The position numbers and the translations under genes were made by a program. 64,000 nt of DNA from contig WNLJ01000022.1 of assembly GCA_017114885.1 (NCBI GenBank), positions 32,632 to 96,631 of the forward strand, given 5' to 3'. Under the pieces are notes generated by a model, which had not been told where the DNA came from, did not search any database, and worked only from the letters and a program-made list of their open reading frames with translations. The DNA comes from Neisseriaceae bacterium PsAf. Its GTDB lineage: Bacteria; Pseudomonadota; Gammaproteobacteria; Burkholderiales; Neisseriaceae. Position 1 is the stretch's first letter, and every line of letters starts with the position of its first letter. Positions 18,880-29,127 of the stretch are shown piece by piece.

Positions 18880-20235
18880 ATGGCTTCTCTTTCTCAACAA
18901 GACACCATTGCCGCTATTGCCACAGCTCCTGGTAAAGGAGGTGTTGGTATTATTCGTGTTTCCGGTGAAAATTTACAACCTTTTGTTAAATCGATTAGCA
19001 AAATAGAAGAAATTAAAGCTCGTTATGCTTATTTTGCTTCTTTTTACAATAACCATGATGAAATCATAGATACAGGTATTTTATTATATTTTAAGTCGCC
19101 AAATAGTTTTACTGGTGATGATGTGGTTGAAATTCAAGCACATGGAGGAATGGTTGTTTTACAACTACTATTAAAAAGATGCATGCAACTAGGCGCTCGT
19201 CTGGCTCTGCCAGGAGAGTTTACCAAACGTGCTTTTTTGAATGATAAAATTGATTTAATCCAAGCTGAAAGCATTGCAGATTTAATTGAAGCTAATAGCG
19301 AAAGTGCGGCTAGAATGGCCACTCGCTCATTACAAGGGCAATTCTCGCACTATATTGAAGATTTAAAACAGGAAATAATTAATATTAGAACATTAGTAGA
19401 AGGTTCTATTGATTTTCCTGAAGAAGACATCGATTTTCTCAACGAAGCAAAAATAGAAACTCGTTTAATCAATATTCAAAATAACTTAGATAAAATATTA
19501 ATAACGGCTCAACAAGGTTCTATTCTAAGAGAGGGCGTAACTTTAGTTTTGGTTGGTGCACCCAATGCAGGTAAGTCTTCTTTATTAAATGTGTTAGCTG
19601 AAAATGAAATTGCAATTGTAACTGACATCGCAGGAACAACTAGAGATGTTATTAAAGAAGAAATTATTTTAGAAGGCATCACTATTCATTTAATGGATAC
19701 CGCGGGTTTAAGAGAAACCGATGATATTATTGAAAATATAGGCATTAAAAAAAGTCATCATTCTCTAAATCTCGCCGATGTTACTTTAATTATCATAGAC
19801 CCCAGAGAAGGAATCAACCACAAAACCCAGCAAATTTTAGATCAGCTGCCTAAACAACTTAAAAAAATCTATGTTCATAACAAAATTGATTTAATTAACG
19901 AATCACCTAAAATCACATACATTAATGACAAGGACCCTCTAATAAACATTTCTGCTAAGAAAAATTTAGGGATTGATTTATTAAAAAAAGAAATATTACA
20001 GCAAATAGGTTATATGGGAGAAGATAATAGCTTATTTCTAGCCAGAACCAGACATGTTGAAGCCTTAAAACAAGTTCAGCAAGAGGTTGAATTTGCGATT
20101 GAAAACTACTTTTATTTAGATTTACTGGCAGAACACCTTAAAAATGCCCAATCTCATCTTAATGAAATAACAGGGGAATATACTTCTGATGATTTATTAG
20201 GAAATATTTTCAGTCAGTTTTGTATTGGTAAATAA
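18880..20235 (+). CDS. mnmE: tRNA uridine-5-carboxymethylaminomethyl modification GTPase
   Basis: 451 residues. With MnmG it makes the cmnm5 group on U34 of tRNAs also thiolated by MnmA. An N-terminal folate-binding domain (TIAAIATAPGKGGVGIIRVSG) leads, with a helical domain either side of the G domain. The GTPase motifs are GAPNAGKSS, the TTRD switch, DTAGLR and HNKIDL. It ends in the invariant FCIGK with the catalytic Cys. It abuts the convergent lpxC with no gap. Confidence 0.98.
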   Translation: MASLSQQDTIAAIATAPGKGGVGIIRVSGENLQPFVKSISKIEEIKARYAYFASFYNNHDEIIDTGILLYFKSPNSFTGDDVVEIQAHGGMVVLQLLLKRCMQLGARLALPGEFTKRAFLNDKIDLIQAESIADLIEANSESAARMATRSLQGQFSHYIEDLKQEIINIRTLVEGSIDFPEEDIDFLNEAKIETRLINIQNNLDKILITAQQGSILREGVTLVLVGAPNAGKSSLLNVLAENEIAIVTDIAGTTRDVIKEEIILEGITIHLMDTAGLRETDDIIENIGIKKSHHSLNLADVTLIIIDPREGINHKTQQILDQLPKQLKKIYVHNKIDLINESPKITYINDKDPLINISAKKNLGIDLLKKEILQQIGYMGEDNSLFLARTRHVEALKQVQQEVEFAIENYFYLDLLAEHLKNAQSHLNEITGEYTSDDLLGNIFSQFCIGK

Positions 20236-21141
20236 TTAAAGATAATGAAAAGAATCAGGTAGCTTTTCATCGTTAGGAAAAGTGACTAACTCATAATTGT
20301 CATCACTTTCTAAGATTTTACGTAGCAGGCTATTATTAATCGCATGTCCTGATTTATAACCTTGAAAATGGCCAATAATTTGATGCCCAATAACATATAG
20401 GTCTCCAATTGCATCCAAAACTTTATGTCTAACAAACTCATCTGGATATCTTAAGCCCTCGGGATTTAAAATACTCTCATCATCAATGACAATGGCATTA
20501 TTTAAGTTACCCCCTAATCCTAAATTATGAGTTCTCATTAATTCAATTTCTTGCATAAAACCAAAAGTTCTGGCCCTAGCAATTTCATCAATATAAGAGG
20601 CATGAGAAAAATCAATTTGAAATGTTTGATTGCTGCGATTAAAAACTGGATGATCAAATTCAATTGTTAAACTTACTATAAAACCATCGTGAGGAATGAT
20701 TTCTACTTTTTTATCACCTTCATCGATACTAATTGATTTTTTTATTTTTAAAAAAACTTTTTCTTTTTTCTGTTCAATGACTCCAGCTTCTTTAATCACG
20801 TGAATAAAAGACAAACTAGAACCATCCATAATAGGAATTTCAGGAGCGTTTAATTCAACTAATACATTATCTATGCCTAAAGCACAAAAAGCAGACATTA
20901 GGTGTTCTATGGTTCCTATTCTGATGCCATCAGAAGTAACAATAGTGGATGAAAGACGAGTATCATTAATCAAATAAGGATTTAATTTGATAATTCGGTT
21001 TTGATCTTCTTTTAAATCAACTCGCCGAAACATAATTCCTTTATCTACTTCTGCAGGAATTAGTGATAATTTTACTCTTTCTCCTGAATGCAAACCTACA
21101 CCCGTTATAGTAACTGCTTTTTTTAATGTTCTTTGTAGCAT
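20236..21141 (-). CDS. lpxC: UDP-3-O-acyl-N-acetylglucosamine deacetylase
   Basis: 301 residues. Zn-dependent first committed step of lipid A synthesis. Zinc and catalytic residues are visible in IEHLMSAF, VRHKVLDAIGDLYVIGH and the C-terminal GYKSGHAINNSLL. The start MLQRTLKKAVTITGVGLHSGERV is typical. It shows that the organism makes LPS, in line with waaC at 24175. An AT-rich stretch of about 250 bases lies upstream of it, with no other gene in it. Confidence 0.98.
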   Translation of the reverse strand: MLQRTLKKAVTITGVGLHSGERVKLSLIPAEVDKGIMFRRVDLKEDQNRIIKLNPYLINDTRLSSTIVTSDGIRIGTIEHLMSAFCALGIDNVLVELNAPEIPIMDGSSLSFIHVIKEAGVIEQKKEKVFLKIKKSISIDEGDKKVEIIPHDGFIVSLTIEFDHPVFNRSNQTFQIDFSHASYIDEIARARTFGFMQEIELMRTHNLGLGGNLNNAIVIDDESILNPEGLRYPDEFVRHKVLDAIGDLYVIGHQIIGHFQGYKSGHAINNSLLRKILESDDNYELVTFPNDEKLPDSFHYL

Positions 21142-21395
21142 TGAGTAACCTATTGATTAAACAATATTATTTTTTTAATAATATTGTGTATTACTTGTTA
21201 AAAACTTTATTCTTATACACAGGAAAAATTTTTTAAAAAACTTATTACTTTTCTTTAACACTTTTTTCATTACTTATTCACAAGTAAAAAAAGAGATAGT
21301 TCATTCAATTATATTAAATATTTTAACTATCCACAAAAATATCAAAGCCTAATACTATTACTATATTAAATATAATAAATAAATATATATAATCT

Positions 21396-22082
21396 TTATA
21401 ATCTTATTTCCCTTACTTTTTCAATCGTAATTTTCTTTTGATACACTTTAAAATGAATCTCATATTTTGAAATAATCGTTACATAAATTCTATGTTCTAT
21501 ATTTTGATAAGCAGGTCTTGGATCTTGAGATAGACTTTTTTCTATCAAATGAATTGTTTTTAAATCATCAATTTTTTGTTTTTCAGTTTCATTCCATAGT
21601 ACAGGTAATAAAGGTTGTTTAAAAATACTAAAATTAGTTTGTTGGACTTTTTTAGCTTCTAAATGCGCTAAATAAGGCTTAATATCAATAATAGGCGTTT
21701 GGTCAAGAATATCGGCCCCACTTGCAAATAAATGTATTTTTTTATTAATTAATTCAACTTTTTCTAATTTTAATAAAGAAAGGCCAATAAAATTAGGACG
21801 ATGAGAACTTCTGGTGGCAAAAACACCTTTTTTAATTTTTCCTCCTAATTTAGGCGGTCTAACCAATTCAGACCATCCGTCTTGTATATTTTCATGAAAA
21901 ATATATTGAACCCATATATACTCAAATTCTTCTATACCTCTTATGGCATGGATAGAAAAGCGTTCATTTAAGACAATTTCTATAATAGCTTCTTTGATAA
22001 TTCCCGATTGTCTGGGAATGCCAAATTTTTGTTTGTAAGGAGAAGTTGCTATTCCAATAGGCTTAATAACAAAACTATTCAT
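21396..22082 (-). CDS. trmO: tRNA (t6A37)-methyltransferase, TsaA/TrmO family
   Basis: 228 residues. The family N-methylates t6A37 in Thr tRNA with SAM. Typical motifs are IGIATSPYKQKFGIPRQ at the start, RPPKLGG, VFATRSSHRPNFIGLS and DQTPIIDIKPYL. The C-terminal extension ending SQDPRPAYQ and EIHFKV belongs to the longer YaeB-type members. It starts inside the end of the upstream lipase-like gene (8-base overlap), so the two are probably cotranscribed. Confidence 0.92.
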   Translation of the reverse strand: MNSFVIKPIGIATSPYKQKFGIPRQSGIIKEAIIEIVLNERFSIHAIRGIEEFEYIWVQYIFHENIQDGWSELVRPPKLGGKIKKGVFATRSSHRPNFIGLSLLKLEKVELINKKIHLFASGADILDQTPIIDIKPYLAHLEAKKVQQTNFSIFKQPLLPVLWNETEKQKIDDLKTIHLIEKSLSQDPRPAYQNIEHRIYVTIISKYEIHFKVYQKKITIEKVREIRL

Positions 22083-23976
22083 TCTTGTTTAATTCATTAT
22101 TAAAACGCATATCTTCGTATAGAATGCGAATAATCTCAGACATGGCTTCGGGTTTTTCTTGAACACTATGCCAGGAATGGATTACTTTTTCTGAGGCTGC
22201 TCCCTCTAAATGAGAACTCCAATAAGGCACAAGACCATCGTCACTTTCTTGTAATGGTTTATCATCAAATCGATTAGCAATAATAGAATGATAAGTTACA
22301 TTTGGAGAGATAGGAAATTGAGCTGAAGTTTGTATAAAAGGATCATTTTTATCTAAATTATCAATACTATTAGGAATTGTTTTAACCTTTTTAGGTTGAG
22401 TATCTAAATCTGTTTGAATAATTCCCATGGTATTTAAGACCTCCCCAAAAATATTACCTGTATTGGATAATACATTGATAGGAATGCTCACAAATTTAGA
22501 AGCTAAACGACCTAATTTTTGGCCAGCAATATCTGTACCTCTATGAGGAGCTGCTAAGAAAATAGCTCTTTTGATTTCTGGTAATGCTTTTAAGGTTAGT
22601 TCCTTTTTTAATTCAGGAGTAATATTTTCGGGTTTTATGTGATGCTCTCTAATTAATAGTTCTATTAATTCATCTTTACTATCAGAAACTATTAAACGTG
22701 CAATAATTCCACCCATGCTATGACCAATAATAACTATGTTATCAGATGCTTTATTTTTTCTTTCCGGATCGTAGTAACTAAGTGCCTCTTCAAAAATATT
22801 TTTAATTGAAAGTAAATTGGCAATAATAGGTGCATTGGTTGGGTAATAGACATTCCAAACTTGATAATGATCACGAATATTTTTGTTAGAAACTAGTTCA
22901 TTGGCTAAATTAACCCAAGCTTCAGGGCTACTGGCAAGACCATGCACCATAAAAATAATTCTACGATTTGGATCATATGGTTGCATCAAGTAAATATAAG
23001 GCTTATCAATACCCTTCTCAGTACCAAACAATGTTTGAAAGGATTGCTTAGCAAAATCAGAATGAGCCAGCCAATAGCCATAACTAGCAGTAAAATTAGC
23101 TGCCAAAGGAACTTTTTTATCTTCTACTGTTATGGAATCTTGTTCAAAGGGATCTAATAATATCAGGTCAGCTTTCTTTGTATTTATAATTTCATTAGCG
23201 GTACTGCCTGAAAATTTGAGAATAGCACTTACAGGTGGCGTTTCCATCTGGCTAAAAGATTTGTTTTTATCCTTATTAGGAGAGGATAAACCTACAAATT
23301 CTGCGCCAAAACCATCTTGACGATATGTTCCCATAAATCCATTAAATTTCATTGAAGAAGCTGGAATTAATTCCGTAATACTTTCATTAAATTTGCTGCG
23401 CTGTATTTTAATATGCCATTGTCCTATTTCAAGTTCTGATAATTGATCTAATTCTTTAGTTATGCTATTAGTTCTAGAATTGGTGTATAAATCATCGATG
23501 ACAGTTTGAATAGCAAAAGTATAATAATCTTTTACTTGAGTATATCGGTCTTCAAAACTACGATCTTGGTTGGAAAATTCTTGAGCAAAAAGGTAAGCGT
23601 ATGCATATTTCGCACTTTCATTAAACGCTAAAATTCTTTGTTCAAATTTTTGAGGTTCTTTTTTTAAGCTTATGCCATAATCAAGCCATAATTCAGAAAG
23701 TACAGAAAGTTTTTTAGAAGTAATGGGATCTAAATTTCCTTCAATTTTTTGAATGCAGGGAGTTAAATCTTTTTGACAAATTTTAACTTCTTGTCCAGAT
23801 TTTCTAATTTCTTCTTGTGTTATTTGACTTAAAACACCAGCTGTTAAAATATCTTTTCTCTTTATTGCCATATAATCTTTTGACTCGATATTATCGACCG
23901 TAACCATGGCACAACTAGTGATAAAAAATAATAAAAATAAACAAATTACTTTATGTATGGTATAAGTATTTTTCAT
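22075..23976 (-). CDS. Large alpha/beta-hydrolase lipoprotein (esterase/lipase-like)
   Basis: 633 residues. The signal peptide ends FFITSCAMV, so it is envelope-anchored. The first ~330 residues are not recognised. The hydrolase domain follows: MVHGLASSPEAWVNLA (about 340, oxyanion region), VIIGHSMGGIIARL with the serine nucleophile (about 415), and AAPHRGTDIAG. A late Asp in SDDGLVPYWSSH and a His in IHSWHSVQEKP (about 600) complete a plausible triad. The layout resembles PGAP1-like or two-domain bacterial lipases. Substrate unknown. The ribosome site is weak. Confidence 0.85.
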   Translation of the reverse strand: MKNTYTIHKVICLFLLFFITSCAMVTVDNIESKDYMAIKRKDILTAGVLSQITQEEIRKSGQEVKICQKDLTPCIQKIEGNLDPITSKKLSVLSELWLDYGISLKKEPQKFEQRILAFNESAKYAYAYLFAQEFSNQDRSFEDRYTQVKDYYTFAIQTVIDDLYTNSRTNSITKELDQLSELEIGQWHIKIQRSKFNESITELIPASSMKFNGFMGTYRQDGFGAEFVGLSSPNKDKNKSFSQMETPPVSAILKFSGSTANEIINTKKADLILLDPFEQDSITVEDKKVPLAANFTASYGYWLAHSDFAKQSFQTLFGTEKGIDKPYIYLMQPYDPNRRIIFMVHGLASSPEAWVNLANELVSNKNIRDHYQVWNVYYPTNAPIIANLLSIKNIFEEALSYYDPERKNKASDNIVIIGHSMGGIIARLIVSDSKDELIELLIREHHIKPENITPELKKELTLKALPEIKRAIFLAAPHRGTDIAGQKLGRLASKFVSIPINVLSNTGNIFGEVLNTMGIIQTDLDTQPKKVKTIPNSIDNLDKNDPFIQTSAQFPISPNVTYHSIIANRFDDKPLQESDDGLVPYWSSHLEGAASEKVIHSWHSVQEKPEAMSEIIRILYEDMRFNNELNKNE

Positions 23977-24174
23977 GCATTCAGCTCATCTGATATAAAG
24001 TTTATATTAGTAAAAAATTTTTATAAATTAAAACACATATTCTATAGTATAAGCATTCGATAATAAATCATTAATACATGAATACATGCTTTATTTAAGA
24101 AAATGGTAAAATTTGTTATAAAGCGAGAATTAGTATATTCTTAAACACCTATAATTATTACGAACAATCTTTAT

Positions 24175-25173
24175 ATGATGAAGGTACTCTTGGTAAGAAC
24201 TTCTAGTATGGGGGATTTAATACATACCTTATACGCAGTTGATGATTTAGCAAAATATAGACCAGATATTGAATTACACTGGATTTGTGAAGAGTCTTTT
24301 ATAAATATACCTAAACTACATCCTTTTGTTCAAAAAGTAATCACTTTTTCTTGGCGGGAATATCGCCAAAAGCTATGGTCATTGGAAACGTGGAATACCA
24401 TGAGAGCAATTAAAGACCTTCTTAGAGAAGAAAAATATGATATGGTTGTTGATAGTCAAGGGCTTATTAAAAGCTCTATGATAGCTAAATTTGCCAAAGC
24501 ACCCATACATGGCTTTGATGAGGATTGTGTGCGTGAAAAAATGGCAGCAAAATTTTATGCACATCGTTATCATGTAGAAGAAAAAGATAATGTTATTTGG
24601 AAAAATCGTCAGTTATTTGCTTTAATATTTGGCTATAGAGATAAGATTGATAGAAATCAATATGCTGCGAATTTGGTTATTCCTGATGAAATACATTTAG
24701 ATTTTTTAGACTACGATCATTTTCATGTAGCAGTACATGCGGCTAGTCAGGATTGTAAACTGTGGCCTGAAGATAACTGGCGTGCATTGTTACAAAAAAA
24801 ATATACAGATGATGCATATCCTGTTTTGTTAACGTGGGGTAATGAAAAAGAGTATCAAGCAAGTAAAAGAATAGCAGAAGGACTTGATTTTGTTTATGTG
24901 TGCCCTAAAATAAATTTACTAGAGGTGGCTAAATTAATCGATTTGAGTGAATCTGTTGTGTCTGTGGATACAGGCTTATTACATTTGGCCAACGCCCTTG
25001 ATAAACCCACCGTAGGTATTTATCCCAACAGTTCTACAGAAAATACGAGAGTGGAAAATAGAAGTTGGGAGCAAGTATTGGGTGGTCTCAATACAACCGT
25101 AACCGTTGATGAAGTATATAAGACATGGAACGAAGTACTGAAAAAAAAAATAAGCAAAGTACTTAGAAAATAA
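24175..25173 (+). CDS. waaC: Lipopolysaccharide heptosyltransferase I
   Basis: 332 residues, GT9 family. Adds the first L-glycero-D-manno-heptose to Kdo in the LPS inner core at the inner membrane. It starts MKVLLVRTSSMGDLIHTL, carries VVDSQGLIKSSM and GFDEDCVREKMAAKFY typical of WaaC rather than WaaF, and the C-terminal VSVDTGLLHLANALDKPTVG sugar-nucleotide motif. ATG 24178 is an equally good start. No other core genes are beside it. Confidence 0.93.
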   Translation: MMKVLLVRTSSMGDLIHTLYAVDDLAKYRPDIELHWICEESFINIPKLHPFVQKVITFSWREYRQKLWSLETWNTMRAIKDLLREEKYDMVVDSQGLIKSSMIAKFAKAPIHGFDEDCVREKMAAKFYAHRYHVEEKDNVIWKNRQLFALIFGYRDKIDRNQYAANLVIPDEIHLDFLDYDHFHVAVHAASQDCKLWPEDNWRALLQKKYTDDAYPVLLTWGNEKEYQASKRIAEGLDFVYVCPKINLLEVAKLIDLSESVVSVDTGLLHLANALDKPTVGIYPNSSTENTRVENRSWEQVLGGLNTTVTVDEVYKTWNEVLKKKISKVLRK

Positions 25174-25227
25174 TTATGCGTTATAATTTAAGCGATTAGA
25201 TTTTTATTTTAATAAAGGAAGTTTTTT

Positions 25228-25977
25228 ATGAAAGCATTAGTTGCAGTGAAAAGAGTAGTTGACTTCAATGTAAAAGTCAGAGTAAAAGCCGATGGCTCGA
25301 ATGTGGATATTGATAACGTAAAAATGTCGATGAACCCTTTTGATGAAATTGCTGTGGAAGAAGCAGTTCGTTTTAAAGAAGCTGGTCAATTGTCAGAAGT
25401 TATAGTGTTGTCCATCGGGGTCAAACAAAGTGAAGAAACATTAAGAACATCATTGGCAATGGGGGCGGATAGAGCTATTCATATTGAAACCAATCAAGAA
25501 ATTGAAACATTAGCTGTTGCTAAATTAATCCAAAAGATAGTCGAAAAAGAAAATCCAGATTTAATTTTCTTGGGAAAACAAGCCATTGATAATGATGCCA
25601 ATCAAGTAGGTCAAATGTTAGCAGCACTAATCAACGCGCCTCAAGGGACCTTTGCAAGTAAGGTAGAACTATCAGATGGAGAAGTTGAAATTACTAGAGA
25701 AATTGATGGTGGTTTGGAAACAGTGGCGCTCAAGTTGCCTGCTGTGATTACAACGGATTTACGTTTGAATGAACCTCGTTATGTGAAATTACCTAATATT
25801 ATGCAAGCTAAGAAAAAGCCTTTAGAAAAAATAGCGATTGAAGACTTAGGTGTTGATATTGAACCGAGAATAGAAATTCTTTCTTATGCTGAACCACAAC
25901 CAAGAACTGGTGGTGTTAAAGTGGAATCAGTACAAGAATTGGTTGATAAATTAAAAAACGAAGCTAAAGTTATTTAA
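25228..25977 (+). CDS. etfB: Electron transfer flavoprotein, beta subunit
   Basis: 249 residues. Binds AMP and pairs with EtfA to carry electrons from acyl-CoA and other dehydrogenases to ETF:quinone oxidoreductase. It starts [20 protein letters not shown]. The family signature [14 protein letters not shown] stretch and [18 protein letters not shown] are clear, and the C-terminal [18 protein letters not shown] is typical. AAGGAAG lies before the ATG. Together with the two fadD genes it points to working beta-oxidation. Confidence 0.97.
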   Translation: MKALVAVKRVVDFNVKVRVKADGSNVDIDNVKMSMNPFDEIAVEEAVRFKEAGQLSEVIVLSIGVKQSEETLRTSLAMGADRAIHIETNQEIETLAVAKLIQKIVEKENPDLIFLGKQAIDNDANQVGQMLAALINAPQGTFASKVELSDGEVEITREIDGGLETVALKLPAVITTDLRLNEPRYVKLPNIMQAKKKPLEKIAIEDLGVDIEPRIEILSYAEPQPRTGGVKVESVQELVDKLKNEAKVI

Positions 25978-25993
25978 GCATAAGGAGAGAAAA

Positions 25994-26923
25994 ATGAGTG
26001 TATTAGTTATTGCAGAAATTAGTGAAAATCAATTAGCTCCTGCCACTTTAAATACGGTAACAGCTGCTAAACAATTGGGTGAAGTAGATGTTTTAGTAGC
26101 AGGTGCGAATACGGATACTGTTGCTAAAGAAGCTAGTGAAATTGAAGGAGTGAATAAAGTTTTGGTAGCAGATGCCAGTCATTATGAAAATCAATTAGCA
26201 GAAGAAATGGCTGTTTTAATTCAATCATTGGCGGAACCTTATCAATACATTATGGCGGCAGCCAATACATTTGGGAAAAATATTTTGCCAAGAGTTGCTG
26301 CTTTATTAGATGTGACACAAGTATCTGATGTGTCAGAAATTGTTGATGAAAGCACGTTTATTCATCCTATTTATGCAGGCAACGCCTTTCAAAAAGTTAA
26401 AACAAAAGATGCTAAAGTTGTTTTAACCATACGAGCAACTCAATTTGATGCTAGTAACACAGGAGGTTCGGCGAGTACTGAAAAGGTGAGCACACCTGAT
26501 GCTGTTAATTTAAGCCGTTTTGTTAAAAGAGAGATTTCTAAATCAGATCGCCCAGAATTAACACAAGCCAAAGTCGTCGTCTCAGGTGGTAGAGGCTTAG
26601 GCAGTAAAGAAAATTTCGAGACCATACTTCCACCATTGGCGGATCTTTTGAATGCAGCTATTGGTGCTTCTCGTGCTGCTGTGGATGCTGGTTACGCACC
26701 TAATGACTATCAAGTAGGGCAAACAGGTAAAATTGTAGCCCCTGAATTATATATTGCGATTGGTATATCAGGAGCCATTCAACATTTAGCAGGTATGCAG
26801 GATAGTAAAGTGATTGTGGCTATTAACAAGGATGCAGATGCTCCTATATTTAATATAGCTACCTATGGTTTGGTTGCAGATTTATTTGAGGCAGTACCAG
26901 AATTAGTAGAAGCATTAAAATAA
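25994..26923 (+). CDS. etfA: Electron transfer flavoprotein, alpha subunit
   Basis: 309 residues, FAD-binding partner of EtfB. The C-terminal FAD domain shows VVSGGRGLGSKENF, GASRAAVDAGYAP, QVGQTGKIVAPELYIAIG and ISGAIQHLAGM. AAGGAGAG precedes the ATG, 16 bases after etfB. A strong terminator follows at 26938, closing the etf operon. Confidence 0.97.
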   Translation: MSVLVIAEISENQLAPATLNTVTAAKQLGEVDVLVAGANTDTVAKEASEIEGVNKVLVADASHYENQLAEEMAVLIQSLAEPYQYIMAAANTFGKNILPRVAALLDVTQVSDVSEIVDESTFIHPIYAGNAFQKVKTKDAKVVLTIRATQFDASNTGGSASTEKVSTPDAVNLSRFVKREISKSDRPELTQAKVVVSGGRGLGSKENFETILPPLADLLNAAIGASRAAVDAGYAPNDYQVGQTGKIVAPELYIAIGISGAIQHLAGMQDSKVIVAINKDADAPIFNIATYGLVADLFEAVPELVEALK

Positions 26924-26937
26924 ATTTTATCATCTTG

Positions 26938-26968
26938 AATAAGGCTACCGAGGGTGGCCTTATTTTTT
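26938..26968 (+). terminator. Rho-independent terminator after etfA
   Basis: A 12-pair stem (AATAAGGCTACC with GGTGGCCTTATT, one G-U pair) around loop GAG, followed by a run of T. Confidence 0.88.
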
Positions 26969-26988
26969 AGTGGATAGACGAAATTGAT

Positions 26989-27600
26989 ATGAGTGAAAGT
27001 ATAAAAACCTTTAAAACGATAGAACAGATATATTCTGCCGAGTATAAAGATAAAGGCAGTCGATTTTTGGCATTTGCTTATCCCATTCAATCAGTTGATG
27101 AAGTCAAAGAGATACAAGATTCACTAAAAAAAGAGCACTTTAAAGCAGTACATGTTTGCTATGCTTATCGTCTTGGTTTTGATGGACAACAATATAGAGC
27201 TAATGATGATGGTGAGCCATCGGGTTCGGCGGGTTTGCCTATATTGGGACAAATTGATTCATACGAATTAACTAATGTAAGCATTATGGTTGTTCGCTAT
27301 TTTGGGGGTACATTACTGGGTGTACCAGGACTAGTAAAGGCTTATAAAACAGTATCTAAAGAGGTTTTATCACAGGCTCATATTATTAATAAAAATATTT
27401 GTAGAAAAGTTATAATCAGATTTGAATATCCGAATATGAATGAGGTTATGAGAGTAATTCAACAAACAGGTTCAGAAATTATTAAGCAAAATTTACAACT
27501 AAGTTGTGAACTAATTGTGAATATTCCATTAGCCGAATATAATAACTTTTTAACTCATTTTAAAGAGCATTTTTCGGTCAAAATAGGAGATTATGAATGA
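26989..27600 (+). CDS. YigZ/IMPACT family protein
   Basis: 203 residues. The N-terminal IMPACT domain has KGSRFLAFAYPI, AVHVCYAYRLG, ANDDGEPSGSAGLPIL and VVRYFGGTLLGVPGLVKAYK, the highly conserved core. The C-terminal ferredoxin-like domain is shorter and less conserved. The family is widespread; eukaryotic IMPACT modulates Gcn2 signalling, while the bacterial role is unclear. The end overlaps purD by four bases (ATGA). Confidence 0.92.
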   Translation: MSESIKTFKTIEQIYSAEYKDKGSRFLAFAYPIQSVDEVKEIQDSLKKEHFKAVHVCYAYRLGFDGQQYRANDDGEPSGSAGLPILGQIDSYELTNVSIMVVRYFGGTLLGVPGLVKAYKTVSKEVLSQAHIINKNICRKVIIRFEYPNMNEVMRVIQQTGSEIIKQNLQLSCELIVNIPLAEYNNFLTHFKEHFSVKIGDYE

Positions 27601-28865
27601 ACGTATTGGTGATTGGTTCTGGCGGTAGAGAGCACGCATTGGCTTGGAAGATTGCTCAATCTGATAAAGTCTCCAAGGTATTTGTCGCACCTGGTAATGC
27701 AGGCACAGAGATAGAACCAAAAGTGGAAAATATTAATTTGACCCAACAAGAAGATCTTATTCAGTTTTGTCAGCAAAAGCCGATTGATTTGACAGTGGTA
27801 GGACCGGAAGCGCCTTTAGCAGAAGGTATTGTGGACGCCTTTAGAAAAGCCCAATTGAAAATTTTTGGACCAACCCAGTTTGCCGCTCAGTTAGAAAGCT
27901 CTAAGGATTTCGCCAAGCAGTTCATGCAGAAGTACCATATTCCAACAGCTCATTATCAAACATTTTCCAACATCGAGGCAGCAAAAGATTATGTCTTGCA
28001 AAAAGGTGCTCCTATTGTTATTAAGGCAGATGGACTAGCCGCAGGCAAGGGTGTGGTTGTAGCCATGAGTATCGAAGAAGCCAATCAAGCCATTGAGGAT
28101 ATGTTATTAGATAATAAATTAGGGGATGCAGGGGCTAAAGTAGTTATTGAAGATTTTCTAGAAGGTGTTGAGGCAAGCTTTATTGTAATGGTCGATGGAG
28201 AACACATTCTACCCATGGCTACTAGTCAAGATCATAAACGATTGCTGGATCAGGACCAAGGTCCTAACACGGGCGGAATGGGTGCGTATAGTCCTGCTTT
28301 GGTTGTTACTGAATCTACTTTTCATAAAGCCATGAAACAAATTATAGAACCAACTGTTAGAGGGATGCAAAAAGAAGGCCATCCTTTTACAGGTTTTTTG
28401 TATGCGGGTCTAATGATTGATTCAAATGGAGATCCCTATACAGTAGAATTTAATTGTCGTTTTGGAGATCCAGAAACACAACCCATTATGAGTCGATTAG
28501 AAACCGATATTGTTGATTTATTAGAAGCTGCTTGTGATGGACGATTGGATAAATCGATTATTGGTTGGGATTCAAGAACAGCCGTGGGTGTGGTCTTAGC
28601 TGCTGAAAATTATCCACAATCACCTAAAAAAGGCGATGTGATTCAAGGGTTAGAAAAAGCCAATCAAATAGCAAAAGTTTTCCACGCAGGGACGGCTTTA
28701 AAAGATGGCAAAATAGTGACTAATGGCGGACGTGTTCTGTGTGTTGTTGGTTTAGGTAATGGTATAGAAGAAGCAAAGCAAAAAGCCTATGCGGCCATCA
28801 AAGAAATTCATTTTGATGGTATGCAATATCGAACTGATATTGCCGATAAAGCAGTAGTGGCTTAA
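27597..28865 (+). CDS. purD: Phosphoribosylamine-glycine ligase
   Basis: 422 residues. Second step of de novo purine synthesis, joining glycine to phosphoribosylamine with ATP. It starts MNVLVIGSGGREHALAWKIAQS. ATP-grasp motifs include IKADGLAAGKGVVVA, EDFLEGVEASF, PNTGGMGAYSPA and EFNCRFGDPETQ. Coupled to yigZ by an ATGA overlap. The rest of the pur pathway is not in the window. Confidence 0.98.
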   Translation: MNVLVIGSGGREHALAWKIAQSDKVSKVFVAPGNAGTEIEPKVENINLTQQEDLIQFCQQKPIDLTVVGPEAPLAEGIVDAFRKAQLKIFGPTQFAAQLESSKDFAKQFMQKYHIPTAHYQTFSNIEAAKDYVLQKGAPIVIKADGLAAGKGVVVAMSIEEANQAIEDMLLDNKLGDAGAKVVIEDFLEGVEASFIVMVDGEHILPMATSQDHKRLLDQDQGPNTGGMGAYSPALVVTESTFHKAMKQIIEPTVRGMQKEGHPFTGFLYAGLMIDSNGDPYTVEFNCRFGDPETQPIMSRLETDIVDLLEAACDGRLDKSIIGWDSRTAVGVVLAAENYPQSPKKGDVIQGLEKANQIAKVFHAGTALKDGKIVTNGGRVLCVVGLGNGIEEAKQKAYAAIKEIHFDGMQYRTDIADKAVVA

Positions 28866-29127
28866 TAGTTTTATCTTATTGATTTATCAAGATATTGCTT
28901 AAGAGATTTTATCGTTTACTTTGTAGGCAGTATCATGAAATATTGGGTATCAAGAATTATTGAGTAGAACTAACTAATATTAGTATTATATTTATAATGT
29001 TTTTAATGGAACACCAAAGAAAACAAGCCTTATGGAGAAACTATATTTTCCTAATAGGAACTTATTTAAAGTAGACAACAAGGGTTAACAGTCATTAAAA
29101 GTACATTTAAATATAACAAACCTAGTT
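28866..29127. other. Non-coding stretch after purD
   Basis: AT-rich. The only open frame with a start is a 25-codon one at 28997-29074 (begins MFLMEHQRKQ) with no clear ribosome site. I see no terminator or RNA gene and treat it as decayed DNA. Confidence 0.5.
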